Position numbers and translations under genes: made by a program
NCBI RefSeq assembly: GCF_014191715.1
Contig: NZ_JACHWY010000001.1
Span: forward strand, 1,240,001 to 1,304,000
DNA length: 64,000 bases
Source: Litorivivens lipolytica
Lineage (GTDB): Bacteria; Pseudomonadota; Gammaproteobacteria; Pseudomonadales; Spongiibacteraceae
Direction: 5' to 3'
In this document: positions 8,595 through 18,040 of the stretch, in pieces
How the letters are laid out: each line of letters opens with the position of its first letter
Numbering within the stretch: position 1 is the first letter of the stretch
Notes under the pieces: model-generated
The model's input: the letters and a program-made list of their open reading frames with translations, nothing else
Told to the model about the DNA's origin: nothing
Databases searched by the model: none

Positions 8595-9353
8595 ATGGTT
8601 GACTACGAAACACATAACGACGTGGCGATTATCACGCTCAATCGCCCGGACTTTCGCAATGCCATCGATACAGAAACCGGCGTCGCTCTCTTCGAGGCAG
8701 TACAACGCTTCGAATCAGATGACGCCCTGAGGGTTGCCGTGCTTACCGGCGCCGGTGGTCATTTCTGCGCTGGCGCCGATCTCAAAGCCCTGAACAACGA
8801 CGTCAGCTGGAACCCAGACTTCGGCCACGGCCCACTCGGCCCGACTTGGCATACCCCCTCCAAACCCGTTATTGCCGCTGTCGAAGGCTACGCCGTCGCG
8901 GGCGGTCTGGAACTGGCACTGTGGTGCGACTTGAGGGTCGCCGCAGACAGCGCCGTATTTGGTGTCTTTTGCCGCCGCTGGGGTGTACCACTGATTGATG
9001 GCGGCACCGTGCGCCTGCCGCGCCTGATTGGCGAAAGCCGCGCCATGGATATGATTTTGACCGGGCGCAGTGTGGACGCGGAGGAAGCCTTCAGTATCGG
9101 GCTTGCCAATCGGCGCTGCGCTGATGGCACAGCCCTGAGTACAGCCCTTGCCATGGCGGAACAGATTGCATCAAGTCCTCAGGCCTGCATGCTGTCTGAT
9201 CGACGCTGTGTGCAGAAAGCCGCCGGCCAGCCTTTTAATGATGCGATGGCGATAGAAGGCAAGCTCGGCTGGGACTACCTGCAATCTAGGGGGTTTGCAG
9301 ACGGTGTCGCGCGATTTGTTGGCGGTGCCGGTCGGCATGGCGAGGGCAGCTAA
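8595..9353 (+). CDS. Enoyl-CoA hydratase/isomerase (crotonase) family protein
   Basis: A 252-residue crotonase-fold protein. Oxyanion-hole segments are GGHFCAGADL and YAVAGGLELAL. The second catalytic position of true hydratases (an E in a PELGL-type segment) is replaced by RRWGVPLIDGG, a recognised subgroup whose reactions vary. It acts on CoA thioesters in the cytoplasm. ATG 8595 follows GGAG at about 8583. It sits between the esterase and mltF, with one base before the mltF start. Confidence 0.85.
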   Translation: MVDYETHNDVAIITLNRPDFRNAIDTETGVALFEAVQRFESDDALRVAVLTGAGGHFCAGADLKALNNDVSWNPDFGHGPLGPTWHTPSKPVIAAVEGYAVAGGLELALWCDLRVAADSAVFGVFCRRWGVPLIDGGTVRLPRLIGESRAMDMILTGRSVDAEEAFSIGLANRRCADGTALSTALAMAEQIASSPQACMLSDRRCVQKAAGQPFNDAMAIEGKLGWDYLQSRGFADGVARFVGGAGRHGEGS

Positions 9354-9354
9354 G

Positions 9355-10677
9355 ATGCACCGGTGGGCCCTACTGTGCAGCCTGATTCTGCTCACAGCCT
9401 GCAGCGATGCGCCGGAGGAAAGCGATCGTACCTTGCGGGTTGTCACCCTCAATTCGCCCACTACCTATTTTTTCAGTCAGGATGGAAAAGCGACCGGCCC
9501 CGAGCACGATTTAGCCACGGCGTTTGCCAAAGCACAGGATCGTGACATTGAGTTTCTGGTTGTGGACACGCTAACGGAGGTTTTCGACGCGCTGGAAAAC
9601 GGCAAGGCTGACCTGGCCGCCGCCGGCTTAAGCAAGACCGAAGAACGCGAGCAACGCTTTCTCTTGTCACGCAGTTATCGCAGCACCCAACAGCAGGTTG
9701 TTTGCCGTCGCGGAGGCAAGAAGGCGCGCTCCGTCAGCGAGCTAAAGAACATCAAGCTAGCCGTCGTCAAAAACAGCAGTTACGAACAACGACTGCTGGC
9801 ACTCCAGCAGAAACACAAAGAACTTACTTGGGAGAGCGTCGATTCCGATAGCGAAACCCTGCTGCACCGGGTGTGGAAGAAAAAGATCGATTGCACCGTC
9901 GCTGATTCCCACATCGTTGCAGTGAACCGTCGCTACTTACCCGAGCTATTGGTGATGTTTGATCTGACAAAAGATGACCAGCTGGTATGGGCCATGCCCA
10001 AGGAACTCACCGGGCTTAAGCGTTCCGTCAATTCGTGGTTGAATAGCGATGCCGGGCTCAGCCGCCTGCAAAAGATCGAAGACCGCTACTACAGCTACAT
10101 CGATACCTTTGATTTTGTCGATACCCGAGCTTTAGTGAGGCGTATCGATAGTCGCCTGCCCAAATACCGCGCACTGTTCGAAGCCGCCGCCCAAAAACAC
10201 AAACTGTCACCGACCCTGTTGATGGCGCAGGCTTATCAGGAATCGCACTGGAATCCCAAAGCCTCCAGCCCCACCGGGGTAAAAGGTATCATGATGCTAA
10301 CCCGCAATACGGCGAAATCTCTTGGGGTAAAGAACCGGCTCAATCCGGAACAGGCGATTCCCGCTGGCGCAGCCTACCTTGCCAAAATGCGCTCGCGCTT
10401 CAAAGAAGACATTCCTGAGCCGGATCGCACCTACCTTGCTCTGGCCGCCTACAATCTGGGGCGCGCGCACATGCACGATGCACAGACGCTGGCACGGCAG
10501 CTGAACAAAAATCCCTATAGCTGGGCAGATATAGAAAGCGTGTTACCGCTGATGTCGGAGAAGAAGTACTACCGCAAACTGAAATATGGCTACGCCCGGG
10601 GCATTGAGCCGGTGCTCTATGTGCAGCGGATTCGCAATTACCAGAATATTATCGAACAGAAATTGAAGTCGAATTAA
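9355..10677 (+). CDS. mltF: Membrane-bound lytic murein transglycosylase F
   Basis: A 440-residue lipoprotein with the lipobox LLTAC (acylated C16). A periplasmic solute-binding-like regulatory domain (about 27-250) precedes a lysozyme-like SLT domain (about 275-430) with the catalytic glutamate E296 in AQAYQESHW and the following GIMMLT motif. It cleaves the MurNAc-GlcNAc bond, leaving a 1,6-anhydro end, during peptidoglycan recycling. ATG 9355 gives the proper signal peptide. The gene converges with DUF502, with a four-base overlap of stops. Confidence 0.93.
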   Translation: MHRWALLCSLILLTACSDAPEESDRTLRVVTLNSPTTYFFSQDGKATGPEHDLATAFAKAQDRDIEFLVVDTLTEVFDALENGKADLAAAGLSKTEEREQRFLLSRSYRSTQQQVVCRRGGKKARSVSELKNIKLAVVKNSSYEQRLLALQQKHKELTWESVDSDSETLLHRVWKKKIDCTVADSHIVAVNRRYLPELLVMFDLTKDDQLVWAMPKELTGLKRSVNSWLNSDAGLSRLQKIEDRYYSYIDTFDFVDTRALVRRIDSRLPKYRALFEAAAQKHKLSPTLLMAQAYQESHWNPKASSPTGVKGIMMLTRNTAKSLGVKNRLNPEQAIPAGAAYLAKMRSRFKEDIPEPDRTYLALAAYNLGRAHMHDAQTLARQLNKNPYSWADIESVLPLMSEKKYYRKLKYGYARGIEPVLYVQRIRNYQNIIEQKLKSN

Positions 10678-11294
10678 TCCTTGTTCCGACTGGAGCGTTT
10701 CTCATCATCTTCGGACAGCACGCCGCCACTCAACACCAGCTGCAGGGCATCGGCCGGTGATAGATCCAATGGGCGGGTATATTTTTTCGGGACGATCAAT
10801 GTGTAGCCGCCGACCTGATAACTCATCGGCAAAAACACAGCGATCTGATCATCTTTCAGCTCACTGGCGATGGTATTGCCATTGCCTTTTTTATTGACAG
10901 TCACAATCCCAATCAGACTGCTGTCGGTTCCCGGCAGCTCCACCATCACTACCGACTCTTCCTCAAACTTCTTGCCGCCCATGATATCCATCACTTCTTT
11001 CAGGGCACCGTATATCTGTTTCAGAACCGGCAAGCGCTCAAGCAAGCGGCCCGGCAAGCCCCAGAAGAAATCTGCTGCCGGCCAGCGCGAACTGTAACCA
11101 ATCACGGCTGTCAGCACGACCACCAGAATGATCGCCATGCCGGGGAAGTAAATACCACCCAACACCGCTTTAAGGGGCGGCGCCATCCAGGTTTCCATCG
11201 TGCGGAAAACCCAGATCGTGATCTGAATGGAGATAACAACCGGTAACAGGACCATCAAGCCCCGAAAAAAGGCAGCGCTGAAATTTCGCATCAT
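10674..11294 (-). CDS. DUF502 family membrane protein
   Basis: A 206-residue inner-membrane protein with two N-terminal membrane segments (about 9-29 and 50-70) and a cytoplasmic domain containing LPVLKQIYGALKEVMD and FLPMSYQVGGYTLIVPK, which are typical of DUF502. Function is unknown. The last residues are basic (RSSRNKD). Its stop overlaps the mltF stop on the other strand. Confidence 0.85.
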   Translation of the reverse strand: MMRNFSAAFFRGLMVLLPVVISIQITIWVFRTMETWMAPPLKAVLGGIYFPGMAIILVVVLTAVIGYSSRWPAADFFWGLPGRLLERLPVLKQIYGALKEVMDIMGGKKFEEESVVMVELPGTDSSLIGIVTVNKKGNGNTIASELKDDQIAVFLPMSYQVGGYTLIVPKKYTRPLDLSPADALQLVLSGGVLSEDDEKRSSRNKD

Positions 11295-11440
11295 GAGATA
11301 GTTACGGCTCAGTGTGAAAACCGTGATGGAAGCACACAGAGCACAACAGGAGCAAGGAAGGAGTTTGGTAATGCGGCGAGGTTCACAGGGCTGTGCGACT
11401 CACGTCATAACTGCCTGCTCAACGGAACAGCCGCATCATG

Positions 11441-11521
11441 GATGATTGTGGTAGCGAAGCAATCTTTTGGCTTGTGGCGCAAGCGTGATGAGATTGCTTC
11501 GTCGTTCCTCCTCGCAATGAC
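11441..11521. repeat. Dispersed intergenic hairpin repeat
   Basis: The minus-strand reading contains the TCATTGCGAGGAGGAACG type of sequence, followed by two inverted arms, CGAAGCAATCT (11455-11465) and AGATTGCTTCG (11491-11501), which pair over 11 bases around a 25-base loop. This resembles a short palindromic repeat seen in many bacterial genomes. It abuts the stop codon of the acyl-CoA dehydrogenase gene at 11522 and could act as a transcript end or mRNA 3' structure. Only one copy lies in this window. Confidence 0.6.
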
Positions 11522-12658
11522 CTACTGACAGTAGGCCTCACCTGCGGCGATGCGCTTGCCGAGTGCGGCAAGGTTCTTTGCAGAACTGCCCAGCATCATC
11601 TCGTTATGACGCATCCAGGTGCAGTAGCGCCACAGCGGGTAGTCACGATCGATCCCCATTCCACCGTGGAGATGCTGCGAGGCATAACTGACGCGATGTC
11701 CTACATCGCCAGCCCAGATCTTGGCAATCTGAACTTCGTTGGTAGCGTTGTGACCACCTGCCAAACGGCTAACCGCCTGATAGGTATTCAGTCGCAGACA
11801 CTCCACGTCGATAAAGCAGTTCGCTGCTCGATGGCCCACGGCCTGGAAGGTCGCCACCGGCACACCAAACTGTTTGCGCTCGGCGGTGTAGCTGGCCGTC
11901 ATACGCATGGCGCAATCGGTCACACCTACCTGATGGGCGCACAATGCTGCGGTCGTGTGTTCGGTCAGCCACTGCATTACCTCAGCACCCTTGTCGGCAC
12001 CCGCCAACACGTCCTCAGCCGCAACCGATACATCCTTCAGTGCGACTTCGTATTGAGGTTCGTAAGTGGTGACTTTCATTTCATTCAACGTCACCCCGTC
12101 AGCTTTCGGATCGACCAAAAGCGCTATAACACCATTGTCAGTCTTGGCGGACACAATCATGCGCTCGGCGCGATGGGCAAAGGGCACACACAGCTTGGTG
12201 CCACTCACGCTGTAACCACCATCTTTCGCCACTGCTGTGGTTAGCCGCGGGCTGGCGGGGTTTTCATTGTGCTTTTCCATTAAAGCCGCGGTCAGCATCA
12301 GCTTGCCTTCGGCGACGCCGGGCAACAGGCGCTGCTTCTGTTCATCGGTGCCAAACCGCTGTACCGGCAAGGCGCCGGACACCAGATTGGGAATCACAGG
12401 AGCCGGGGCAATGCTGCGGCCAACCTCTTCCACCAGCAAGGCCAGCTCGGTAAAACCAAAGCCCATGCCAGCGTATTGTTCTTCGAGGGCCACGCCCAGC
12501 AGACCAGCTTCTGCCAATTTTCCCCACAAGGCTTCGTCAAAACGCTCACCTGCGTAATCGTCGCTGGCTTTCAGTTTTTCGGGCGATACCAGATCGGTAA
12601 AAATCTGCCGCGCCAGGTTCTGTACTTCGCGTTGTTCTTCGCTGAATCCAAAATTCAT
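11522..12658 (-). CDS. Acyl-CoA dehydrogenase, probable non-catalytic partner subunit
   Basis: A 378-residue acyl-CoA dehydrogenase-fold protein of the FadE/steroid type. It has the N-terminal helical domain, a divergent middle domain and the C-terminal segment HLHGGMGIDRDYPLW. I do not see a glutamate at either usual catalytic-base position, whereas the gene just upstream has one. Such pairs form alpha2-beta2 heterotetramers in steroid side-chain degradation (for example ChsE1-E2 of Mycobacterium). The start is ATG 12658 (MNFGFSEEQREV). It lies 14 bases after its partner. Confidence 0.85.
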   Translation of the reverse strand: MNFGFSEEQREVQNLARQIFTDLVSPEKLKASDDYAGERFDEALWGKLAEAGLLGVALEEQYAGMGFGFTELALLVEEVGRSIAPAPVIPNLVSGALPVQRFGTDEQKQRLLPGVAEGKLMLTAALMEKHNENPASPRLTTAVAKDGGYSVSGTKLCVPFAHRAERMIVSAKTDNGVIALLVDPKADGVTLNEMKVTTYEPQYEVALKDVSVAAEDVLAGADKGAEVMQWLTEHTTAALCAHQVGVTDCAMRMTASYTAERKQFGVPVATFQAVGHRAANCFIDVECLRLNTYQAVSRLAGGHNATNEVQIAKIWAGDVGHRVSYASQHLHGGMGIDRDYPLWRYCTWMRHNEMMLGSSAKNLAALGKRIAAGEAYCQ

Positions 12659-12672
12659 ATCACAGTCCTCGC

Positions 12673-13860
12673 TTAGCGTGCCGCGCGGGGCATCCACAGG
12701 CCCGCTGCCGAAATAATGTCGCGCTGAATCTCGTTGGTGCCACCACCAAACGTGATGATGGAAGCGGTGCGGTATAGACGCTCGACTCGAGCCGCATGTT
12801 CCTGCGCCTGAGGCGAGTGCTCGCTGACCAGTGACATCTGTTCCATCACTTCACCCAGTGCGCGATATACCTCGATAAAGAATTCAGAACCGTAGACTTT
12901 CGCCGCCGACGCATCGGCCATTTCCAGATTGCCTTCGGTCATGGCCCAGGCCTGTTTGTAGCAAACCAGTTTCAGGGCTTCGACACCGGCGCGCACCTTG
13001 GCTAGATTCATCTGTACCCAGGGCTGGTCGATCAGCTTGCCACCTTCCGGCAGTTCGGTTTCCTGCGCCCATTTCACCACCCCGTTAAACAGCTGCTGAG
13101 TCGGACCACAGTTCACAAGGCTCAGTCGCTCGCGGTTCAGCTGGCCGGTAATCAGCTTCCAGCCCTTGTTCAGCTCGCCGACCAAGGCATCGTCATTGAC
13201 GCGAATATTGTCGTAGTAGGTGGCGTTGGTACGCACACCGCCGAGGGTCACGACAGGCGTGCTGCTCCAGCCCGGATCAGAGGTCGGCACCAGAAACATG
13301 GAAATCCCCTTATGAGGTTTTTCCGCGTTCTGATCGGTGCGACAGGCCAGCCATACGTAGTCACAGAAATGGGCCAGCGAGGTCCACATTTTCTGACCGT
13401 TGATCACCCACTCATCGCCCTCTTTTACGGCAGTGGTTTTGAGGCGAGCCAGATCCGTACCGGCGCCCGGCTCGGAATAACCAATCGCAATCAGGCATTC
13501 ACCGGAAAGAATTTTGGGAACGATATTGGCTTTCTGCCACGCGTTGCCGTGCTCGGCCAACTGCGGTCCTACGGATTCCGTGGTCAGGAAGGGGAAGGGG
13601 TAGCCGGCGCGCATAATCTCTTCCACGAAAATAAACTGTTCGATTGGGCTCAAGCCCTTACCGCCCAGTTCCTTGGGCCAGCCCACGCCGATCCAGCCGT
13701 CCTTGCCCATTTTCAACAGGGCTTCGCGCCACAGGGGGCCACCACCCTCGCCCATATCGCGGTTACATTCCGCCGTCAGCTCCGGCGTCATCAATTCTTT
13801 GAAGTAAGCCCGCAGCTCTGTGCGCAGCGCCTCCTGTTCCGGCGTAAATTCGACCTTCAT
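12673..13860 (-). CDS. Acyl-CoA dehydrogenase, probable catalytic subunit
   Basis: A 395-residue flavin-dependent acyl-CoA dehydrogenase. FAD-binding segments include GYSEPGAGTD and MWTSLAH. The probable base is the glutamate of LNRERLSL, which aligns with isovaleryl-CoA-type enzymes, since the medium-chain position is FGGGTNEIQ with no acid. It oxidises acyl-CoA to enoyl-CoA and passes electrons to ETF. It is the first gene of a two-gene minus-strand unit, divergent from the DUF35/thiolase pair 226 bases away. Confidence 0.88.
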   Translation of the reverse strand: MKVEFTPEQEALRTELRAYFKELMTPELTAECNRDMGEGGGPLWREALLKMGKDGWIGVGWPKELGGKGLSPIEQFIFVEEIMRAGYPFPFLTTESVGPQLAEHGNAWQKANIVPKILSGECLIAIGYSEPGAGTDLARLKTTAVKEGDEWVINGQKMWTSLAHFCDYVWLACRTDQNAEKPHKGISMFLVPTSDPGWSSTPVVTLGGVRTNATYYDNIRVNDDALVGELNKGWKLITGQLNRERLSLVNCGPTQQLFNGVVKWAQETELPEGGKLIDQPWVQMNLAKVRAGVEALKLVCYKQAWAMTEGNLEMADASAAKVYGSEFFIEVYRALGEVMEQMSLVSEHSPQAQEHAARVERLYRTASIITFGGGTNEIQRDIISAAGLWMPRAAR

Positions 13861-13993
13861 TGCTTGTCCTCGTGAGCCAGAGAAAGCACCATCATAGGCC
13901 TTGGCCAGACCAGCACAATAACGAATCCTTTCAAAGCACTGACATATCCAATCAAGGCGAATTGGCCAAAGCTTTCACCCAAACGGCGTATTG

Positions 13994-14009
13994 GGCCAGT
14001 AAACTGGCC
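13994..14009. promoter_or_regulatory. Palindrome in divergent promoter region
   Basis: A perfect GGCCAG-TAAA-CTGGCC palindrome lies in the 226-base region between the divergent acyl-CoA dehydrogenase and DUF35/thiolase units. A shared operator is plausible, but no regulator gene is adjacent. The rest of this intergenic stretch shows no clear gene. Confidence 0.35.
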
Positions 14010-14086
14010 GGATTCGCTGTTGTTCCACGAGTACCGTGGGCTAGTATGGTCGCCTATTGCTAAAAACTCGCCCGGAGACCCTCTGA

Positions 14087-14521
14087 ATGAGTGCAAAACC
14101 CGTAAATGCCGCCATTGAAGGCTGGCATACTCTCGACACTGACAAGCCCCAATTGCTGGGCAGCCGCTGCGACAGCTGTGGCACCTATTATTTCCCGAAA
14201 ATGCTGAAGTACTGCCGCAACCCCGGCTGCGACAGCTCGGATTTCAGCGAAGTCCCCTTAAGCCGCACCGGCAAGATCTGGTCTTACACCAACGCGTGCT
14301 ACAAGCCGCCGGAGCCCTTTGTGGCCGACGATCCTTTCGTGCCCTATGCCATTGCGGCGGTAGAGCTGGCCGAAGAGCAGATGATCGTGCTCGGTCAGGT
14401 CGTCAAAGGTATTGATGTGGACCAGCTGAAAGTGGGCATGGACGTTGAGCTGGTGCTGGAAACCCTGCACGAGACCGAGGAAGACACCAAGGTCACGTGG
14501 AAGTGGAAACCCGTTGCGTAA
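14087..14521 (+). CDS. DUF35 Zn-ribbon/OB-fold acyl-CoA-binding protein
   Basis: A 144-residue protein with a rubredoxin-like zinc ribbon (C28, C31, C43, C48) and a C-terminal OB fold (about 60-140). DUF35 proteins are obligate partners of lipid-transfer-type thiolases, as in the ChsH2 C-terminal domain with the Ltp2 retro-aldolase, or act in other acyl-CoA enzymes. It starts 15 bases upstream of such a thiolase, which supports a complex. Confidence 0.85.
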   Translation: MSAKPVNAAIEGWHTLDTDKPQLLGSRCDSCGTYYFPKMLKYCRNPGCDSSDFSEVPLSRTGKIWSYTNACYKPPEPFVADDPFVPYAIAAVELAEEQMIVLGQVVKGIDVDQLKVGMDVELVLETLHETEEDTKVTWKWKPVA

Positions 14522-14536
14522 GGGAGCAAACAGATT

Positions 14537-15724
14537 ATGAGTAACGATATCGCCATTCTCGGCGTCGGCATGCACCCCTGGGGCAAGTGGGGTCATAACT
14601 TTGTGGAATACGGCGTGGCCGCCGCGCGCGCTGCAATCGCCGACGCGGGCATCGACTGGAAAGACGTGGGCTTTGTGTCCGGCGCAGCCACTATGCGTTG
14701 CGGCTACCCCGGCTACGTGGCCGGCGCCACCTTTGCCCAGGCGCTGGGCTGGCAAGGCGCGGAAGTGAATACCTCCTACGCCGCCTGTGCTTCCGGTTCA
14801 CAGGCGCTTGCCGCTGCACGCGCCAAAATTCTCAGCGGTGAGTGCGAAGTGGCACTCGTTGTAGGAGCCGATACCACACCCAAGGGCTTTCTGGCGCCAG
14901 CCAAAGGCTACCGCCCGGAAGACCCGGACTGGGTGCGTTTTTATCTGGGTATCACCAACCCCACCTACTTTGCCCTCTACGCCCGTCGCCGCATGGACGT
15001 TTACGGCGATACCGAAGAAGACTTCGGTTTGGTGAAGGTGAAAAACAGTGAGCACGGTTTCACCAATCCCAACGCGCGCTACAAGAAAAAGTTCACGCTC
15101 GACGACGTCGCCCAATCGGCCATGGTTGCCGATCCTCTGCGCCTTCTGAACGTCTGCGCCACCTCCGATGGCGGTGCGGCGATGATTGTCTGCAGCATGG
15201 ATTACGCGAAGAAAATGGGCAAAGCCGATGCGGTCAAAGTAGCGGCTATTTCCACAGTCACACCGACCTTCGCCAGCGAAGTGGTTGAGATGCCAGATAT
15301 TGCGACAGACTCTGCCGCAGCCGCCGGTGTCGAAGCCCATCGCTTCCGCGCCTCGCTGCCGGTCAAAGCCTATGAAGAAGCCGGCATTGGTCCGGAAGAT
15401 GTCAGCGTAGCGGAAGTCTACGACCTGTCATCTGCCCTGGAGCTGGATTGGTACGAGGATCTACAATTCTGCGCCCGCGGTGAAGCGGCTCAACTGGTTC
15501 GCGAAGGCGTAACCAAACTGGGTGGCAGACTGCCGGTAAATACCTCCGGCGGTCTGGCCTGCTTCGGCGAAGCCGTTCCGGCGCAGGCACTCGCTCAGGT
15601 TTGCGAGCTGACCTGGCAGTTACGCGGTCAGGCAGGAGATCGACAAGTGGAAGGCGCCAAGGTTGGCATTACCGCGAATCAGGGCCTGTTCGGGCATGGC
15701 TCGTCGGTGATTGTGAAGCGCTAA
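14537..15724 (+). CDS. Lipid-transfer (SCP-x/Ltp2-type) thiolase family protein
   Basis: A 395-residue thiolase-fold protein. The conserved cysteine is C84 in YAACASGSQAL. The C-terminal motif is NTSGGLACFGEAVPA rather than the GHPxGA of classical thiolases, as in Ltp2-like proteins, which can act as retro-aldolases on beta-hydroxyacyl-CoA. With the preceding DUF35 gene it likely cleaves a branched or steroid-type acyl-CoA. It ends just before a strong bidirectional terminator. Confidence 0.85.
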   Translation: MSNDIAILGVGMHPWGKWGHNFVEYGVAAARAAIADAGIDWKDVGFVSGAATMRCGYPGYVAGATFAQALGWQGAEVNTSYAACASGSQALAAARAKILSGECEVALVVGADTTPKGFLAPAKGYRPEDPDWVRFYLGITNPTYFALYARRRMDVYGDTEEDFGLVKVKNSEHGFTNPNARYKKKFTLDDVAQSAMVADPLRLLNVCATSDGGAAMIVCSMDYAKKMGKADAVKVAAISTVTPTFASEVVEMPDIATDSAAAAGVEAHRFRASLPVKAYEEAGIGPEDVSVAEVYDLSSALELDWYEDLQFCARGEAAQLVREGVTKLGGRLPVNTSGGLACFGEAVPAQALAQVCELTWQLRGQAGDRQVEGAKVGITANQGLFGHGSSVIVKR

Positions 15725-15742
15725 GCCCGGCCTAAGAAACGC

Positions 15743-15771
15743 AAAAGCCCCGCCAATGTGCGGGGCTTTTT
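15743..15771. terminator. Bidirectional rho-independent terminator
   Basis: The stem AAAAGCCCCGC (15743-15753) pairs with GCGGGGCTTTT (15760-15770) around a six-base loop. A T-rich tract follows on both strands. It sits between the convergent thiolase and TonB-receptor genes and can serve both. Confidence 0.9.
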
Positions 15772-15790
15772 GTTTGTTCCGAATAATCAG

Positions 15791-18040
15791 TTAGAACTGA
15801 ACCGTCAGGTCAAGACCGTAAGTCGCAGGCTCACCGAAGTAGCCACTGTGGAAGTAGGCCTGACTGATGTCATGCACCAGATATTCCTCGTCTTCCATGT
15901 TCTTACCCCACAGGGCCACAGCCACTTCAACACCGCCCAGATCAATCTCGGACCAGTTCAGGCGCGCGCCCAGCAGGCCGTAATCGTCGAGGAAGAAGCC
16001 TTCGATGTCGTCGTTACTGGCGGTACCGAAGCGCTCATCGCGCCAGGTGTAATCCACGGTCGCACGCAGATTGCCGATCCCGAAATAGGGGAATTGATAC
16101 TCCACCACCACGCTATAGGTGTGCTCCGGCGCGTAGGGCATGATGTAGTTGCTGCTCACGTCCTGCTGGAAGTTGGGTGAATTGGGGTTGTTCTCAATCA
16201 CCTCAACAAAGTCGGCGTCGGTATAACCGTAACCGAGATTCAGGGTCAGGCCTTCGGAAAGAATAGCCGTCAGATCCGCTTCAAAACCGCGAATTTCCGC
16301 TTTACCGGCGTTAAACACGTCGGTCAGGAACACCACCGTGTTATCCAGAATCTGCTGAATCTGCATATCGGTGTAGTCGCTCTGGAAGGTCGCAGCATTC
16401 AAACGAACGCGGTTATCAAACAGGGTCGACTTGATGCCCAGCTCATAGCTGACCATTTCTTCCTCATCAAAGGCGGGCTGAAAACCGGCTTCGGTAGAGC
16501 GCACGTTAAAACCGCCTGACTTGTAACCGGTAACCACCTTGGCGTAGGTGTTCACCTGCTCATTGATGTCATAGGACACGGTCAGGCTGGGGTTAAAGTT
16601 GCTCCAGCTGTCACAGGCCTGCTGGGTATTATTGGGGGAGTTGCTGAAATTGATACTGAACTTCTCCGCACAGCGATCGTCTTCGGTATAACGTGCTCCG
16701 AAGGTCAGGCTCAAGTCGCTGCTTGCATCCCAGGTCAACTGACCGTAAACAGCCCAGGCTTCGTTTTCCGAGTCGATGATACGGTTCTCAGCGACGGAAC
16801 CGGCCACGGTATCCACTTCGCGCTCGTAGCCCGTTTCTTCAAAGTAATACAGGCCTGACACGTAGCTGAAGTTATCGCCAATATCACCGACCAGCTGCAG
16901 TTCCTGTGAAGTCTGATCCTGATCAATATTAACCACTACATCAAACCACTCGACACCGGCACCGTAGTCCATCACCACGTCTTCTGACACTTCACGGTAA
17001 GCAGTAATGGATTTCAGGGTGCCGATGGGCAAATCCCAGGTGAAGGTCAGTGCGTGGCCACTGACTTCAGTTTCAGAATCTTCAACTGGCACATCCCACT
17101 CGCCTTTGCTCAGGCGCTTCTCGCTGGCGCGTTCACGGAACTGGGGAGTAAACAGGTTGGTAACGATCAGATCGGCCTGCAGGGTGTTGATGTCATCCTG
17201 CGACGCGCCGCCGGCAATCGCATCAGTTACATCCTGAGCAGTCACCGCGCGATCTTCGTTGATTCGCAGCACTTGGTAGTAAGGCTGGGGACCAACAATT
17301 TCGGAAATATCATAGGCGTAATCCAGCGACAGGTTGTCACTGATGTCCCAGCGCAAAACAAAGCGCGCTGCTTCGCGCTCTTCCTCGACAAAATCATTGC
17401 TGCCATTGATATTGTCGACCCAGGGGCCCTTTTCCGACGTTGAGTAAGAGATCTTGGCGCTGAGTCCGGCCATGGCGCCGGTATCCAACTGGAAGGTAGC
17501 TTTTCGGTAATCGCGATTGCCTGTGGCCAGAACGGATTTGAAACCGAATTCTTCATCGGGGCGGGCGCTGATCATATTAATCGCACCACCGGTGGTGTTG
17601 CGGCCGTACAGGGTGCCCTGTGGGCCGCGCAGGACTTCGATCCGCGCCAAATCAGCGACATCGCTGGTCAAACCCACACTGCGACCAACGTAAACCCCAT
17701 CGATATACACACCAACTGCGGGATCCTGCGTGGTCTGGGAATCGTTATTGCCCACACCGCGCATAAAGATCACCAGCGAGCTGCGGCTGTTCGGAAAAGG
17801 CGTGATATCGACGTTCGGAGTGCGGGCCGTAATGTCGCCCAGATCATCGATACCGAACTGGTCTAGCTGATCTCCAGAGAAAGCGGCCAGTGAAATCGGC
17901 GTATCCTGCAGTGACTCTTCCCGTTTCTGGGCCGTAACCACGACCTCCTCCAACTGGGTACTGCGCTGCTGCGCCATCGACACGTGCGGCGTCAGCGCCA
18001 CGGCGCCGGCAATGGCCACAAGCTTGGTGAATTTCTCCAT
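15791..18040 (-). CDS. TonB-dependent outer-membrane receptor
   Basis: A 749-residue receptor. It has a signal peptide (about 1-24, ending SMAQQ), a TonB box region LEEVVVTAQKR near residue 33, a plug domain with RGVGNND and LRGPQGTLYGRN, then a 22-strand barrel ending in the aromatic C-terminus VQF. ATG 18040 has AGGGAAA upstream. Receptors of this large group, often linked to lipid, aromatic or steroid catabolism, import bulky substrates. Position next to the acyl-CoA dehydrogenase/thiolase genes suggests it supplies their substrate. Confidence 0.9.
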   Translation of the reverse strand: MEKFTKLVAIAGAVALTPHVSMAQQRSTQLEEVVVTAQKREESLQDTPISLAAFSGDQLDQFGIDDLGDITARTPNVDITPFPNSRSSLVIFMRGVGNNDSQTTQDPAVGVYIDGVYVGRSVGLTSDVADLARIEVLRGPQGTLYGRNTTGGAINMISARPDEEFGFKSVLATGNRDYRKATFQLDTGAMAGLSAKISYSTSEKGPWVDNINGSNDFVEEEREAARFVLRWDISDNLSLDYAYDISEIVGPQPYYQVLRINEDRAVTAQDVTDAIAGGASQDDINTLQADLIVTNLFTPQFRERASEKRLSKGEWDVPVEDSETEVSGHALTFTWDLPIGTLKSITAYREVSEDVVMDYGAGVEWFDVVVNIDQDQTSQELQLVGDIGDNFSYVSGLYYFEETGYEREVDTVAGSVAENRIIDSENEAWAVYGQLTWDASSDLSLTFGARYTEDDRCAEKFSINFSNSPNNTQQACDSWSNFNPSLTVSYDINEQVNTYAKVVTGYKSGGFNVRSTEAGFQPAFDEEEMVSYELGIKSTLFDNRVRLNAATFQSDYTDMQIQQILDNTVVFLTDVFNAGKAEIRGFEADLTAILSEGLTLNLGYGYTDADFVEVIENNPNSPNFQQDVSSNYIMPYAPEHTYSVVVEYQFPYFGIGNLRATVDYTWRDERFGTASNDDIEGFFLDDYGLLGARLNWSEIDLGGVEVAVALWGKNMEDEEYLVHDISQAYFHSGYFGEPATYGLDLTVQF

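Noticed and set aside
13857-14096. Minus-strand 79-residue frame in the divergent promoter region
   Set aside because: No Shine-Dalgarno sequence, no domain, and it crosses both promoters.
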